Source: Acetobacteraceae bacterium
Lineage (GTDB): Bacteria > Pseudomonadota > Alphaproteobacteria > Acetobacterales > Acetobacteraceae
Length of the DNA: 48,847 nucleotides
NCBI GenBank assembly: GCA_022842185.1
Contig: JALHQB010000038.1
Location: forward strand, 1 to 48,847
Direction of reading: 5' to 3'
Under the pieces are notes generated by a model. That model saw only the letters and a list, made by a program, of their open reading frames with translations. It made no database searches and was not told where the DNA came from. Position 1 is the first letter of the stretch. Each line of letters starts with the position of its first letter. The translations under genes and the position numbers were made by a program. Shown here piece after piece: positions 17,374 through 27,156 of this stretch.

Positions 17374-18441
17374 TCAGCGCGGTTCGACGCGCGACAGATA
17401 GAGCGTGGTGACCCGGCGGCGTTCGAGCAGATCCTGCACCGTGCAGGGCTTGGCCAGGGAATCGCCGTCGATGAAGCGCAATGGGAACCGGGCAGACAGC
17501 GCTTCGAGCATGGCATGCGCCCCGGCGCAGCGATTGGCATCGAAATCCAGCATGACCCGCAATCCCGGGCTGCGGTCGAGCAGCCCGCCCAGGCCCGCGA
17601 CCACGCGATCGGCCTGGGTTGTCACCCCGATGCGCAGTAAATTGACGCTGCCGGGTTCAATATCCTCGAGCGCCTTGGCCGGCGCGTTGAACAGGGTTCG
17701 ACCGCCTTCCGCGGTGAAAGCCCCCGCAAAGGGACCATTGGACGGCCCGGTCAGCAGGGCCGGCAGGCTGACCGAGGCGTGTTCGGCTTCCGCGGCGGCC
17801 AGCCGGTGGGTCGAGATCACCCCACCCAACCCATTCACCAACACATTGCGCCGCAACAACCCGTACAGCCACGGATTGGCTTCGAGCGCGACGACCCGCC
17901 CTTCGCTGCCGACCAGGTCGGCCAGCACCAGCGACCAGTAACCGTAAATCGCGCCGACGTCGTAGGCGGTTTCCCCGCGTGCGACGTTGCGGCAGACGAA
18001 TTCCGTGACCCAGTATTGCCAATACCCGTCGAGCAGCAGATGCGGCGCGATGCCGGAATCGGCGGCATCGGTGAACATTTTGAAGCGGCCCAGCGCCCGG
18101 CACAGCACGGATCCGTCCGGCAGCGACACCGTCTGGGTGCGGTCGCGGATCAGCGCCTCGACCTCGCGCCTGTTGCCGGTGCGCAGCAATTCCTCAAGCG
18201 TGGCGATGTCGCGCCGGCCCACTTCGGCGCGAATGGCTTCGACCGCCGCGCGCAGAACCGTGAGTTCGCCGCGCATCCGAAACAGTTCTTCGTGGGTGCC
18301 GTGGATGGCGCCACGGCTCTGGCGCGGTGCGGTGGCGAACAGCCATGACAGGAACCGCGGCACGATGCCCGCGCGCGGTGGTTCGACCGATTCCGGCAAT
18401 ACGGGCGGGTTATCCTTCGGCACCGGTGATCCTTGGACCAT
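17374..18441 (-). CDS. FkbM-like SAM-dependent methyltransferase with N-terminal coiled coil
   Basis: A 355-residue protein. Residues ~1-45 are basic and Pro-rich. Residues ~48-110 form a probable coiled coil (HEELFRMRGELTVLRAAVEA). The methyltransferase part starts near residue 150: TAYDVGAIYGYWSLVLADL is the SAM-binding loop and GRVVALEANPWLYGLLRRNV is motif II, as in FkbM-type enzymes that often O-methylate sugars. The usual acidic IDVEG-like C-terminal motif is replaced by LLRIGVTTQADRVVAGLG, so activity may differ or be lost. The start is the first ATG. It is divergent from the metallo-beta-lactamase genes. Confidence 0.72.
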   Translation of the reverse strand: MVQGSPVPKDNPPVLPESVEPPRAGIVPRFLSWLFATAPRQSRGAIHGTHEELFRMRGELTVLRAAVEAIRAEVGRRDIATLEELLRTGNRREVEALIRDRTQTVSLPDGSVLCRALGRFKMFTDAADSGIAPHLLLDGYWQYWVTEFVCRNVARGETAYDVGAIYGYWSLVLADLVGSEGRVVALEANPWLYGLLRRNVLVNGLGGVISTHRLAAAEAEHASVSLPALLTGPSNGPFAGAFTAEGGRTLFNAPAKALEDIEPGSVNLLRIGVTTQADRVVAGLGGLLDRSPGLRVMLDFDANRCAGAHAMLEALSARFPLRFIDGDSLAKPCTVQDLLERRRVTTLYLSRVEPR

Positions 18442-18580
18442 GTGAACTATGTGGTCTGCCCCGTCTCAAATTCTCACTCCCCAGGGCTGGTGGCAACCCA
18501 TGGATGTAATCGCGCCGGCCTTGACGGCCAGGGGTTCAGCGCCATCCTCTGGCCGGCGTCACAAACGGGATAACATCAAC

Positions 18581-19558
18581 ATGGCCATCAATCGCCGACT
18601 CGCCCTGTCCGCGACCGGAGCCTTGCTCGCAAGCCCGGCGATGCTGCCCGGCACCGCGGCACAGCAGGCCCCTGCGGCCGCCCCCGCCGCGCAGGCGCCC
18701 GGCTTCTACCGCTTCCGCGTGGGCGGCTTCCTGGTCACCACGGTTCATGACGGCTTCTTCGCCCGGCCCCTCGACGGCTTCGTGCGGAACGCGCCGCTGG
18801 CCGATGTCCAGGCCGCGGCCGCGGCGGCCTTCCTGCCGACCGACCGTCAGGTGATCCCTTTCACCATCACCTTCGTCCAACGGGGAGATACCCTGGCCGT
18901 ATTCGACACCGGTAATGGCGTGACCCCGGCGGGCGCCACGGCGGGGCGGATGATTGCCAACATGGCCGCGGCCGGGATCGATCCGGCCCGCGTCACGCAT
19001 GTCATTCACAGCCATTTCCATGGCGACCATGTGAACGGCCTGCTGAACGCCGAAGGTGGCCGCGCATTCTCCAACGCGCAGGTCCTGGTGCCCGAAGCTG
19101 AATGGGCCTGGTGGACCAATGCCGGCAATGAAACGCGCAGCCCGGAGGGCCAGCGCGGCAATTTCGCCAACGTCGCCCGGCGCTTCGCCCCGTATCAGGG
19201 CCGCGTGACGCCCTTCGGCGCGGCGGCCGAGGTCATCCCCGGCATCACCGCCATCGCGGCGCCCGGCCACACCCCGGGCCACACCATCTTCCGCATCGCC
19301 GATGGGGATGCGCAGATGATCTTCATGGCCGACGTGACCAATCGGCCGGAGATCATGATGCCCAACCCCAGCTGGCAGATCGTGTTCGATTTCGATGGCG
19401 ACGCGGCGGCCGCGACGCGCCGGCGGGTGCTGGACATGGTGGCGACCGACCGCATCCGCGTCACCGGATACCATTTCCCCTTCCCGGCGAATGGCTTCGT
19501 CGCACGGGCGGGCAACGGCTTCCGCTTCGTCCCGGCGGATTGGTCGTCCGCCGTGTGA
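18581..19558 (+). CDS. Exported metallo-beta-lactamase-fold hydrolase, copy 1
   Basis: A 325-residue protein with a twin-arginine-like signal (INRRLALSATGALLAS, cleavage near GTAAQQ), implying folded export to the periplasm. Metal ligands are intact: HSHFHGDHVNGL (HxHxDH), APGHTPGHT, Asp in IFMADVTNRP and His in RVTGYHFPFP. The family includes lactonases, quorum-quenching enzymes and other hydrolases; the substrate is unknown. The start at MAINRRLAL removes a non-signal extension. It is followed by a second copy of the same type 73 bp downstream, clearly a tandem paralogue, and by an ABM-type gene. Confidence 0.87.
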   Translation: MAINRRLALSATGALLASPAMLPGTAAQQAPAAAPAAQAPGFYRFRVGGFLVTTVHDGFFARPLDGFVRNAPLADVQAAAAAAFLPTDRQVIPFTITFVQRGDTLAVFDTGNGVTPAGATAGRMIANMAAAGIDPARVTHVIHSHFHGDHVNGLLNAEGGRAFSNAQVLVPEAEWAWWTNAGNETRSPEGQRGNFANVARRFAPYQGRVTPFGAAAEVIPGITAIAAPGHTPGHTIFRIADGDAQMIFMADVTNRPEIMMPNPSWQIVFDFDGDAAAATRRRVLDMVATDRIRVTGYHFPFPANGFVARAGNGFRFVPADWSSAV

Positions 19559-19631
19559 CCCCATCGCTTGCATCGGCGCGGATCGGCACGACATGCCCAT
19601 CCGCGCAACGAAGGCGGGGGAGGATTCCACG

Positions 19632-20594
19632 ATGTCCACGACACGACGCACAACGATCGGCGCCGCAACCATGCTTATCGCGGCGCCGGCGCTGCTTCGG
19701 ACAGGCGGCGCGAGGGCCCAGGGCGCCGTGCCGCCCCCGATCGGCCCCGCCTTCCATCGCTTCCAGGTGGGCGGCCGGACCGTGACTGTGGTGACGGACG
19801 GGTCCAACGTCCGGCCCGATGTGACGCGGGGGCTGGTGGTCAATGCCTCGCCGGAACAGGTGTCGGCGGCCCTGGCGGCGGCCAGCATCGCCGGCCCCGC
19901 GATGCGAAATCCCTATAACGTCACCTTCGTCGAGACATCGCGCGGCCTGGTCGCGATCGATGTCGGGACCGGCGGTGTCGGCGGGGATACCGGGGCGCTG
20001 CACGCGAACATGCGGGCGGCGGGGCTGGACCCGGCGCGCGTCGCGCTGATCGTCCATACGCATTTCCACGGCGACCATATCGGCGGGCTGACGACCAATG
20101 ACGGCACGGCGGTGTTTCCGCAGGCCGCGATCAGCGTACCGGAACGCGAATGGGTGTTCTGGACCGATGCCGGCGAGGAAGCCCGCGCCAATGACGCGCG
20201 GCGCCCTGCCTTCGCCAATGTCCGCCGCCGCTTCGCACCCTATGCCCAGCGCGTGATGCGCTTCGCGCCGGATGCCGAGGTCGCCCCCGGCATCCGTGCG
20301 GTGGGGACGCCCGGACACAGCCCGGGGCACACGTCCTTCCTCGTCCATGACGGCACGGCGCAGGCGCTGATCATTGGCGATGCCGTGACCACCCCGGCTT
20401 TCTTCATGGTCAACCCGGACTGGTATCCCGGCTTCGACATGGACCCGCCGACGGCGGTGGAGACTCGCAAGCGATTGCTCGACCGCGCGGCGACCGAACG
20501 CATGCCCGTCGTCGGGTACCATTTCGACATGCCGGCGACGGGGCGAGTGGAACGTGCCGGGGCCGGGTATCGGCTGGTGCCAGCGGCAGGGTGA
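19632..20594 (+). CDS. Exported metallo-beta-lactamase-fold hydrolase, copy 2
   Basis: A 320-residue paralogue of the preceding gene with the same layout. A twin-arginine-like signal (STTRRTTIGAATMLIAAPAL) is followed by FHRFQVGGRTVTVVTDGSN, matching the other copy's FYRFRVGGFLVTTVHDGFF. Metal ligands are HTHFHGDHIGGL, TPGHSPGHT, Asp in IIGDAVTTPAF and His in VVGYHFDMP. GGGGGAGG lies upstream of the ATG, a much better ribosome site than copy 1 has. Divergence outside the metal site is large, so the duplication is not recent and substrates may differ. The ABM gene begins 9 nt after its stop. Confidence 0.88.
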   Translation: MSTTRRTTIGAATMLIAAPALLRTGGARAQGAVPPPIGPAFHRFQVGGRTVTVVTDGSNVRPDVTRGLVVNASPEQVSAALAAASIAGPAMRNPYNVTFVETSRGLVAIDVGTGGVGGDTGALHANMRAAGLDPARVALIVHTHFHGDHIGGLTTNDGTAVFPQAAISVPEREWVFWTDAGEEARANDARRPAFANVRRRFAPYAQRVMRFAPDAEVAPGIRAVGTPGHSPGHTSFLVHDGTAQALIIGDAVTTPAFFMVNPDWYPGFDMDPPTAVETRKRLLDRAATERMPVVGYHFDMPATGRVERAGAGYRLVPAAG

Positions 20595-20603
20595 CGTGGC
20601 GCG

Positions 20604-20912
20604 ATGACCGTCACCTATCTGATCCATTTTCGGGTGAAGCAGGATGCGCGCGAACGCTTCCTGTCACTCCTCGACGGCGTACTCGATGCCATGCGGGACG
20701 AGGCCAATTTCGTCTCGGCCACGCTGCATGGCGACCCCGACGACCCCAATCACGTCCTGCTGCACGAAACCTGGCGCGATCACCAGGATGTCCTCGACGT
20801 GCAGATCCATCGGCCCTATCGCGCCGAATGGCACGCGGCGCTGCCCGACCTGCTTGCGGCGCCGCGCGACATTTCGATGTGGACGACGCTGCGCAGCGAC
20901 CAGCGCGCTTGA
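20604..20912 (+). CDS. Antibiotic-biosynthesis-monooxygenase (ABM) domain protein
   Basis: A 102-residue single-domain protein with the ferredoxin-like ABM fold. Marks are TVTYLIHFRVKQDARERFL, the central FVSATLHGDPDDPNHVLLHE and the Trp/His stretch TWRDHQDVLDVQIHRPY. Small ABM proteins act as cofactor-independent quinol monooxygenases (YgiN-like) or as dimeric small-molecule binders. It follows the second hydrolase by 9 nt, so it is very likely co-transcribed with the two exported hydrolases. It has no signal peptide and therefore acts in the cytoplasm. Confidence 0.85.
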   Translation: MTVTYLIHFRVKQDARERFLSLLDGVLDAMRDEANFVSATLHGDPDDPNHVLLHETWRDHQDVLDVQIHRPYRAEWHAALPDLLAAPRDISMWTTLRSDQRA

Positions 20913-20967
20913 TCGCGCGCGCATCTTCACGCGCCTGACCGGTCGAGTCAGGCGCGATCTGCTCTCA

Positions 20968-21336
20968 TCAGACGTGGAAGGATTCGCCGCAGCCGCAGCG
21001 GCCCTTCTCGTTCGGATTGGTGAAGGTGAAGCCGGCGGTCATCGCCTTCACCTCATAATCCATCACGGTGCCGATCAGGAACAGGGTCGCCTTGCGGTCG
21101 ATCAGGACCGTCACGTCCTTGTCCTTGATCACCTCGTCCGAGGGCGCCGCCTCATCGGTCCAGGACAGGTCGTAGGACAGGCCCGAACAGCCCTTGGTCT
21201 TGACCGCGATGCGCAGCAGTTTGCCGTGCTCACCCTTCGCGTACAGGGACCGCAGGCGATCGGCCGCGCCATCGGTCAGCGTCATCAGCGGTGGCAGGGC
21301 GCGGCGCGTGCGCGGGGCTTCGATGGTGGTGCTCAT
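20968..21336 (-). CDS. sufA: A-type iron-sulfur carrier (SufA/IscA-like)
   Basis: A 122-residue HesB/IscA-family protein that receives clusters and passes them to target proteins. The three ligand cysteines are in KTKGCSGLSYDLSW and EKGRCGCGESFHV near the C-terminus. The N-terminus has an extra ~18 polar residues before the domain (TLTDGAADRLRSLYAKG). GAGGAGG lies 7 nt upstream of the ATG. It is the last gene of the SUF operon and starts 11 nt after the SufT-like stop. Confidence 0.92.
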   Translation of the reverse strand: MSTTIEAPRTRRALPPLMTLTDGAADRLRSLYAKGEHGKLLRIAVKTKGCSGLSYDLSWTDEAAPSDEVIKDKDVTVLIDRKATLFLIGTVMDYEVKAMTAGFTFTNPNEKGRCGCGESFHV

Positions 21337-21347
21337 CGGGGGCCTCC

Positions 21348-21734
21348 TCAGTACATGTTCAGGGCGAGGCGGGCATCCTCGCTCATGCGCGATTGATCCC
21401 AGGGCGGATCCCATACGACTTCGACGTGCACATCGCTCACGCCATCGACGGCACGGACCGCTTCCTCGACCTGGGCGGGCAGTTCCTGGGCGGAGGGGCA
21501 GGCCGGGGTCGTCAGCGTCATCTCGACCTTGACCACGCCGTCATCGGCGATCTCGATCGCGTAGATCAGGCCAAGTTGGTAGATGTCGACAGGGATTTCC
21601 GGGTCATAGACAGTCGAGATCGCACCGATCACGGCGTCGTCGGTGATCTTCGGCACGGGGGGCTTCACCTCCCCTTCCGGCGTCCAGGCGGCGCGGGTTT
21701 CGGCTGGCGTATTCACGGTGGCGTCCTCACTCAC
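21348..21734 (-). CDS. sufT: SufT-like protein (DUF59/MIP18 family)
   Basis: A 128-residue protein with a DUF59 domain (VIGAISTVYDPEIPVDIYQL, VKVEMTLTTPACPSAQELP, VHVEVVWDPPWDQSRMSEDA). The conserved Cys is in TTPACPS. SufT-type proteins assist maturation of iron-sulfur proteins. The start is a GTG, chosen because AGGAGG lies 6 nt upstream; this overlaps the SufU stop by 8 bp. About 30 residues of variable sequence precede the domain. Confidence 0.92.
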   Translation of the reverse strand: MSEDATVNTPAETRAAWTPEGEVKPPVPKITDDAVIGAISTVYDPEIPVDIYQLGLIYAIEIADDGVVKVEMTLTTPACPSAQELPAQVEEAVRAVDGVSDVHVEVVWDPPWDQSRMSEDARLALNMY

Positions 21735-22224
21735 TGCTCGCCTCCTTGGTCCCATCCAGCGCGGCATTCAGCGTATGCCACGCGAGGGTCGCGCATTTCA
21801 CGCGGGACGGGAACTCATGCACGCCTGACAGCGGTGCCAGGCGTTCCATCTCATCGGCCAGCTCCGCACCGCAATCGGGGCAGGTGCCGGTCATTGCCAA
21901 TTCACGGAAGGTCGCGCCAAGCGCCTTGGCCTGCGCCGCCGTCTTGCCCTTCACCGTCTCCGTCATCAGCGACGCGGAGGCGGTGGAGATGGCGCAGCCG
22001 CGGCCCTGAAAGGCGGCATCCGCGATATTGCCGTCTGGCGCCAGGGCGACGAACAATTCGATGCGGTCGCCGCACATCGGGTTGTCGCCGCGCGCGGTCG
22101 CCGTAGCGTCTTCCAGCCGGCGGAAGTTCCGCGGCTTGCGGCCGTGGTCGAGGATGACCTCCTGGTAGAGGTCGCGCAGGTCGTCGAACAGGCCCGTTGT
22201 CTGGCCGCCGGTGCTCGGCGTCAT
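21727..22224 (-). CDS. sufU: SufU scaffold / sulfur-transfer protein
   Basis: A 165-residue IscU-like protein of SufU type, which takes sulfur from SufS. Conserved stretches are LRDLYQEVILDHGRKPRNF, GDNPMCGDRIELFV, GRGCAISTASASLM and GVHEFPSRVKCATLAWHTLN, giving the usual Cys41-, Asp- and Cys-type zinc ligands. It carries an extra TGTCPDCGAELADEMERL segment with a CxxC pair in the variable insertion. The start MTPSTGG has GGAGG 5 nt upstream; an ATG at 22263 that overlaps the SufS stop (ATGA) would add 13 residues. No sufE is present, in keeping with SufU doing the sulfur-transfer step. Confidence 0.92.
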   Translation of the reverse strand: MTPSTGGQTTGLFDDLRDLYQEVILDHGRKPRNFRRLEDATATARGDNPMCGDRIELFVALAPDGNIADAAFQGRGCAISTASASLMTETVKGKTAAQAKALGATFRELAMTGTCPDCGAELADEMERLAPLSGVHEFPSRVKCATLAWHTLNAALDGTKEASSE

Positions 22225-22259
22225 CGCCGCCTCCGCCCTGCGTCGATCCGATCCAGCAC

Positions 22260-23507
22260 TCATCTGAAGAACTCCCGCGCTTCGGCCAAGGCCTGGGCAA
22301 GAAGGTCGATCTCGTCCGTCGTCGTGTACAGCCCGAAGGAGGCGCGCGTCGTGCCGCCCTCCAGCCCGAAGCGGGCATGCAGCGGTTCGGCGCAATGCCG
22401 CCCGGCGCGCACCGCGATGCCGGCGCGGTCGAGCAACGTCGCCAAATCATGCGGATGCGCGGCGTCCAGCGCGAAGGCGAAGACGCCGCCGCGATCCTGC
22501 GCGTGGCCCAGCAGCGTCAGGCCCTCGACCCGGGCCAGCCGCGCCGTCGCATGGTCCACCAGCGTGCGTTCATGCGCCTCGATCGCGTCCATGCCGATGG
22601 CGGTGACGTAGTCGATCGCGGCATGCAGGCCCACGGCCTCGATGATCGCCGGCGTGCCGGCCTCGAACTTCCCGGGCGATGGTGCCCAGGTCGAATGTTC
22701 GAAGGTGACCGACGCGATCATGTCGCCACCGCCGAGGAAGGGCGGCATGCGGTCGAGATGTTCGAGCCGCGCCCACAGCACACCGATGCCGGTCGGGCCA
22801 TACAGCTTGTGGCCGGTGAAGCAGTAGAAGTCGCAGCCGATCGCCTGAACATCGACGCGCCGATGCACCGCGGCCTGGGATCCATCGAGCAGCACCCTGG
22901 CCCCATGGGCGTGCGCCATGGCGACGATGCGTTCGACCGGCGTGACCGTGCCCAGCACATTCGACATATGCGCAATGGCGACCAGCCCGACCTTGCCATC
23001 GGCGAGATGGCGTTCGAGGTCGTCCATGTCGAGTTCGCCGCTGTCGTTGACACGACAGACGCGCAGTTCGTTGCCCTTGTCGTCCCGCAGCATCTGCCAC
23101 GGGACGATATTGGCGTGGTGTTCCAGTTCCGAGATCACCACCGCCTGGCCCGGCTGCATCACGCCACGGCCCCAGCAATGGGCGACGAGGTTCATCGCCT
23201 CGGTGCTGTTCTTGGTGAAAACGATCTCGCGCACGTCGGCGGCATTGATGAAGCGCGCCGTCGCACCACGCGCGGCCTCATAGGCATCGGTGGCGAGTTC
23301 AGACAGGCGATAGGCGCCGCGATGGACGTTGGCGTAGGCCGTTTCCATGCAACGGACCATGGCGTCGATCACGACGCGCGGCTTCTGCGCCGACGCCCCG
23401 GAATCGAGGAACACCAACGGCCGGCCACGCGCCTGCGGCTGAGACAGGATCGGGAAATCCTGCCGGATGCGCGCGACATCGAAGGCCACGGGGGCGATGC
23501 TGTCCAT
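22260..23507 (-). CDS. sufS: Cysteine desulfurase SufS
   Basis: A 415-residue PLP enzyme of group II that converts cysteine to alanine and a persulfide. The PLP lysine is in CFTGHKLYGPTG, preceded by ISELEHHANIVPW and LLDGSQAAVHRRVDVQ. The catalytic Cys is in VRAGRHCAEPLHARFG, and the C-terminus ends SFGLYTTTDEIDLLAQAL. Length is normal. The ATG overlaps the SufD stop (TGATG), so it is translationally coupled, and its own stop overlaps a possible SufU start. Confidence 0.96.
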   Translation of the reverse strand: MDSIAPVAFDVARIRQDFPILSQPQARGRPLVFLDSGASAQKPRVVIDAMVRCMETAYANVHRGAYRLSELATDAYEAARGATARFINAADVREIVFTKNSTEAMNLVAHCWGRGVMQPGQAVVISELEHHANIVPWQMLRDDKGNELRVCRVNDSGELDMDDLERHLADGKVGLVAIAHMSNVLGTVTPVERIVAMAHAHGARVLLDGSQAAVHRRVDVQAIGCDFYCFTGHKLYGPTGIGVLWARLEHLDRMPPFLGGGDMIASVTFEHSTWAPSPGKFEAGTPAIIEAVGLHAAIDYVTAIGMDAIEAHERTLVDHATARLARVEGLTLLGHAQDRGGVFAFALDAAHPHDLATLLDRAGIAVRAGRHCAEPLHARFGLEGGTTRASFGLYTTTDEIDLLAQALAEAREFFR

Positions 23508-24798
23508 CACGCGGCCGCCGCCCCCTGGCGCTGCCACCAGGAATCCAGCGCACGGGTCAACGCAGCGCGCAGTGTTTCATCCGTCACGGTCTCGACCGCT
23601 TCATGCAGGAAGGCTTCGACCAGCATCGCCTTGGCCTGGGATTCCGGAATGCCGCGCGCGCGCAGATAGAACAGGCTGTCGGCATCGAGCGCGCCGACCG
23701 TCGCACCATGGCTGCACTTCACGTCGTCGGCGTAGATTTCCAGCTGCGGCTTGCTGTCGATCTCGGCATCCTCGGACAGCAGGAGCGCCTGGTTCATCTG
23801 GTAGCCGTCGGTCTTCTGTGCCTCCCGCCGTACCAGGATCTTGCCCTGGAACACGCCGCGGGACCGGCCGGTCAGCACGGTCTTGTAGGTCTGCCGGCTG
23901 GCGCAATCGGGCGCCGCATGATCCAGCGAGGTGGTGGTGTCCACATGCTGGCCCTCGGCGGCCATCTGCGCCCCGTTCATGTGGCAGGTGGCCCGGGGAC
24001 CGGTCAGCGCGGCATGGATCTCATTGCGCGTCAGCCGCGGCCCAGCGGCGACGGTGAAGTTGTCGTAGGTGCCGCCGGCGGCGATGGTCGCGTAGATGGT
24101 GGACAGGTGGAAGACGGTCGCTTCCTCCTGCAACAGCCGGCCATGGGTCAGGGTCGCGCCCTCGGCGACCGTGATCTCGAAGACCGGGTTGTGCAGGCAT
24201 TGGCCACGACCGGTCGCGGTTTCGATCAGCGTCAGGGAAGCCCCGGCGCCAAGCCGGATCAGATGACGCGGGTGGAAGGCGAAGGGGCGGCCGGGGTCGA
24301 GCGCGATCGACACCAGTTCCAGCAGGCCGCCATCGATCCCGGCGGGCACGTCGATGAACAGCCCGTCCTCGAACAGCATCGTGTTCAACGCGGCGAGCGG
24401 TTCATGCTGCGGCTTGGCCAATGCGCCAAGCTGCGCCTCGGCCTCATCCAGGTGCTGCGCCAGCCCGACCGCGCGGTATGGCAGGCCCGCCAGCATGGAC
24501 AGGTCGGCGCGGAAGCGGCCATCGACGAAGACCGCGCGATCCGGGGCATTGGCGACCGGCAATGCGATCGCGCCTTCGACCATCGTCAGCGGCTCAGTGA
24601 AATGGGCCTGCGCGACGGCGCCGAGGTCGGTGTATTTCCACTGTTCGACCCGGCGCGTGGGGAAGCCGCGCGCGGCGAAATGCGCCGCGGCATCGGCGCG
24701 CAGCGTGTTCAGCCAGGGCTTGCGGGCGCCGGGCAGGTGGTCCTTCAGCCCTTCGAAACGGGCGAGGAACCCCGCGGCGCCGGTGGCGACCGCCGTCG

Positions 24799-24802
<4 letters not shown>
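23507..24802 (-). CDS. sufD: SufD subunit of the SufBCD scaffold
   Basis: A 431-residue protein. SufD pairs with SufB and binds SufC to form the cluster-building scaffold. Marks are the N-terminal GFPTRRVEQWKYTDLG, the beta-helix core (LHNPVFEITVAEGATLTHGR, YDNFTVAAGPRLTRNEIH) and the conserved C-terminal LEIYADDVKCSHGATVGALD, DSLFYLRARGIPESQAKAML and EAFLHEAVETV. The ATG overlaps the SufC stop by 4 bp (ATGA). Length is typical for proteobacterial SufD. Confidence 0.96.
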
Positions 24803-25584
<782 letters not shown>

Positions 25585-25585
25585 A

Positions 25586-25648
25586 TCAAACCATCTCCTT
25601 GCGGATGAGAGTCACGCCTTCGGTGCCGTAGCCCTCCGGCGATCTCAT
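25586..25648 (-). CDS. Possible 20-residue micro-ORF between sufB and sufC
   Basis: An open frame of 20 codons ([20 protein letters not shown]) starts with an ATG overlapping the sufB stop (ATGA). It ends with a TGA one base before the sufC ATG, and the sufC ribosome site AAGGAG lies within its last codons. The fit is exact at both ends, so it could carry ribosomes from sufB to sufC or encode a micropeptide. It could equally be chance, since only 63 bases are involved. No homologue is known to me. Confidence 0.35.
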   Translation of the reverse strand: MRSPEGYGTEGVTLIRKEMV

Positions 25649-27141
25649 CCGACGCTCCCCTCGAGCGAAATCTGCAGAAGCTTCTGCGCTTCCACCGCGA
25701 ATTCCATCGGCAGTTCCTTCAGGACCTCACGGCAGAAACCGTTGACGATCAGACCCACCGCTTCTTCCTGCGTCAGGCCACGCTGGCGGCAATAGAACAG
25801 CTGGTCCTCGGCGATACGGCTGGTGGTGGCTTCATGTTCCACCTTCGCCGACATGCAGCGGTTCTCGATGTAGGGCACGGTATGCGCGCCACACAGGTCG
25901 CCGATCAGCAGGCTGTCGCACTGCGTGAAGTTGCGCGCGCCGGTCGCCTTGGCGCCGATCCGCACCAGGCCGCGATAGGTGTTCTGCCCATGCCCGGCAC
26001 TGATGCCCTTGGACACGATGGTCGACTTCGTGCGAGGCCCGATATGGAACATTTTCGTTCCGGTATCGGCCTGCTGGTAGTTGTTGGTGATGGCGACAGA
26101 GTAGAACTCGCCCACGCTGTCCTCGCCCTGCAGGATGCAGGACGGGTACTTCCAGGTGATCGCCGAACCGGTCTCCACCTGCGTCCAGGAAATCTTGGAC
26201 CGGGCGCCGCGGCAGGCGCCGCGCTTGGTGACGAAGTTGTAGATGCCGCCCTTGCCCTCGGCGTCGCCGGGGTACCAGTTCTGCACCGTGGAATACTTGA
26301 TCGTCGCGTCATCCATCGCGACGAGTTCCACCACCGCGGCGTGCAGTTGGTTCTCATCGCGCATCGGCGCGGTGCAGCCTTCCAGATACGACACATGCGA
26401 CCCGGCGTCGGCGATGATCAGCGTGCGTTCGAACTGCCCGGTGGATTTCGCGTTGATGCGGAAATAGGTGGACAATTCCATCGGGCAGCGAACGCCCTTG
26501 GGGATGTACACGAAGGACCCATCGGTGAAGACGGCGCTGTTCAGCGCGGCGTAGAAATTGTCGCCCTGCGGCACGACGGAGCCGAGGTACTTCTTCACCA
26601 GGTCAGGGTGCTCCTGCACCGCCTCGCTGATCGAACAGAAGATGATGCCTTCCTTGCCGAGCCGCTCCTTGTAGGAGGTGGCGACGGAGACGCTGTCGAA
26701 CACCGCGTCGATCGCGATCGGCATGCGGCCTTCAGCCGGCGTGGAGCCCGCGCCTTCGACACCCGCCAGGATTTCCTGCTCGCGCAGGGGGATGCCCAGC
26801 TTGGCGTAGGTCTTCAGCAGTTCCGGATCCACCTCGTCGAGCGACTTCGGCCCGACCTTCTCCTTCGGAGCGGCGTAGTAGTAGCTGTCCTGGAAATCGA
26901 TCGGCGGATGCTTCACCGCGGCCCAAAGCGGTGTCTCCATGGTCTTCCACAGGGCAAAGGCGCGCAGACGCCATTCCAGCAGCCAGGCGGGTTCGTTCTT
27001 CTTTGCGCTGATGAAGCGAACGATGTCCTCGTTCAACCCTTTCGGGGCGAACTCCATCTCGATATCGGTCTCGAACCCCCATTTGTAGGTGGATTCGGTG
27101 ACCGACTGGACGGCTTCGATCGTTTCGTTGACGGCTGGCAT
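25645..27141 (-). CDS. sufB: SufB subunit of the SufBCD scaffold
   Basis: A 498-residue protein, the family length. SufB builds the nascent 4Fe-4S cluster with SufC and SufD. Marks are [78 protein letters not shown] and [20 protein letters not shown]. The C-terminal core includes [20 protein letters not shown] and [27 protein letters not shown] precedes the ATG. It follows the regulator gene by 15 nt and is the first enzyme gene of the operon. Confidence 0.97.
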   Translation of the reverse strand: MPAVNETIEAVQSVTESTYKWGFETDIEMEFAPKGLNEDIVRFISAKKNEPAWLLEWRLRAFALWKTMETPLWAAVKHPPIDFQDSYYYAAPKEKVGPKSLDEVDPELLKTYAKLGIPLREQEILAGVEGAGSTPAEGRMPIAIDAVFDSVSVATSYKERLGKEGIIFCSISEAVQEHPDLVKKYLGSVVPQGDNFYAALNSAVFTDGSFVYIPKGVRCPMELSTYFRINAKSTGQFERTLIIADAGSHVSYLEGCTAPMRDENQLHAAVVELVAMDDATIKYSTVQNWYPGDAEGKGGIYNFVTKRGACRGARSKISWTQVETGSAITWKYPSCILQGEDSVGEFYSVAITNNYQQADTGTKMFHIGPRTKSTIVSKGISAGHGQNTYRGLVRIGAKATGARNFTQCDSLLIGDLCGAHTVPYIENRCMSAKVEHEATTSRIAEDQLFYCRQRGLTQEEAVGLIVNGFCREVLKELPMEFAVEAQKLLQISLEGSVG

Positions 27142-27156
27142 CAGGTCTTCTCCGTC

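Noticed and set aside
22197..23669. 490-codon open frame antisense to sufS
   Set aside because: It shadows sufS and crosses gene borders without any recognisable domain.
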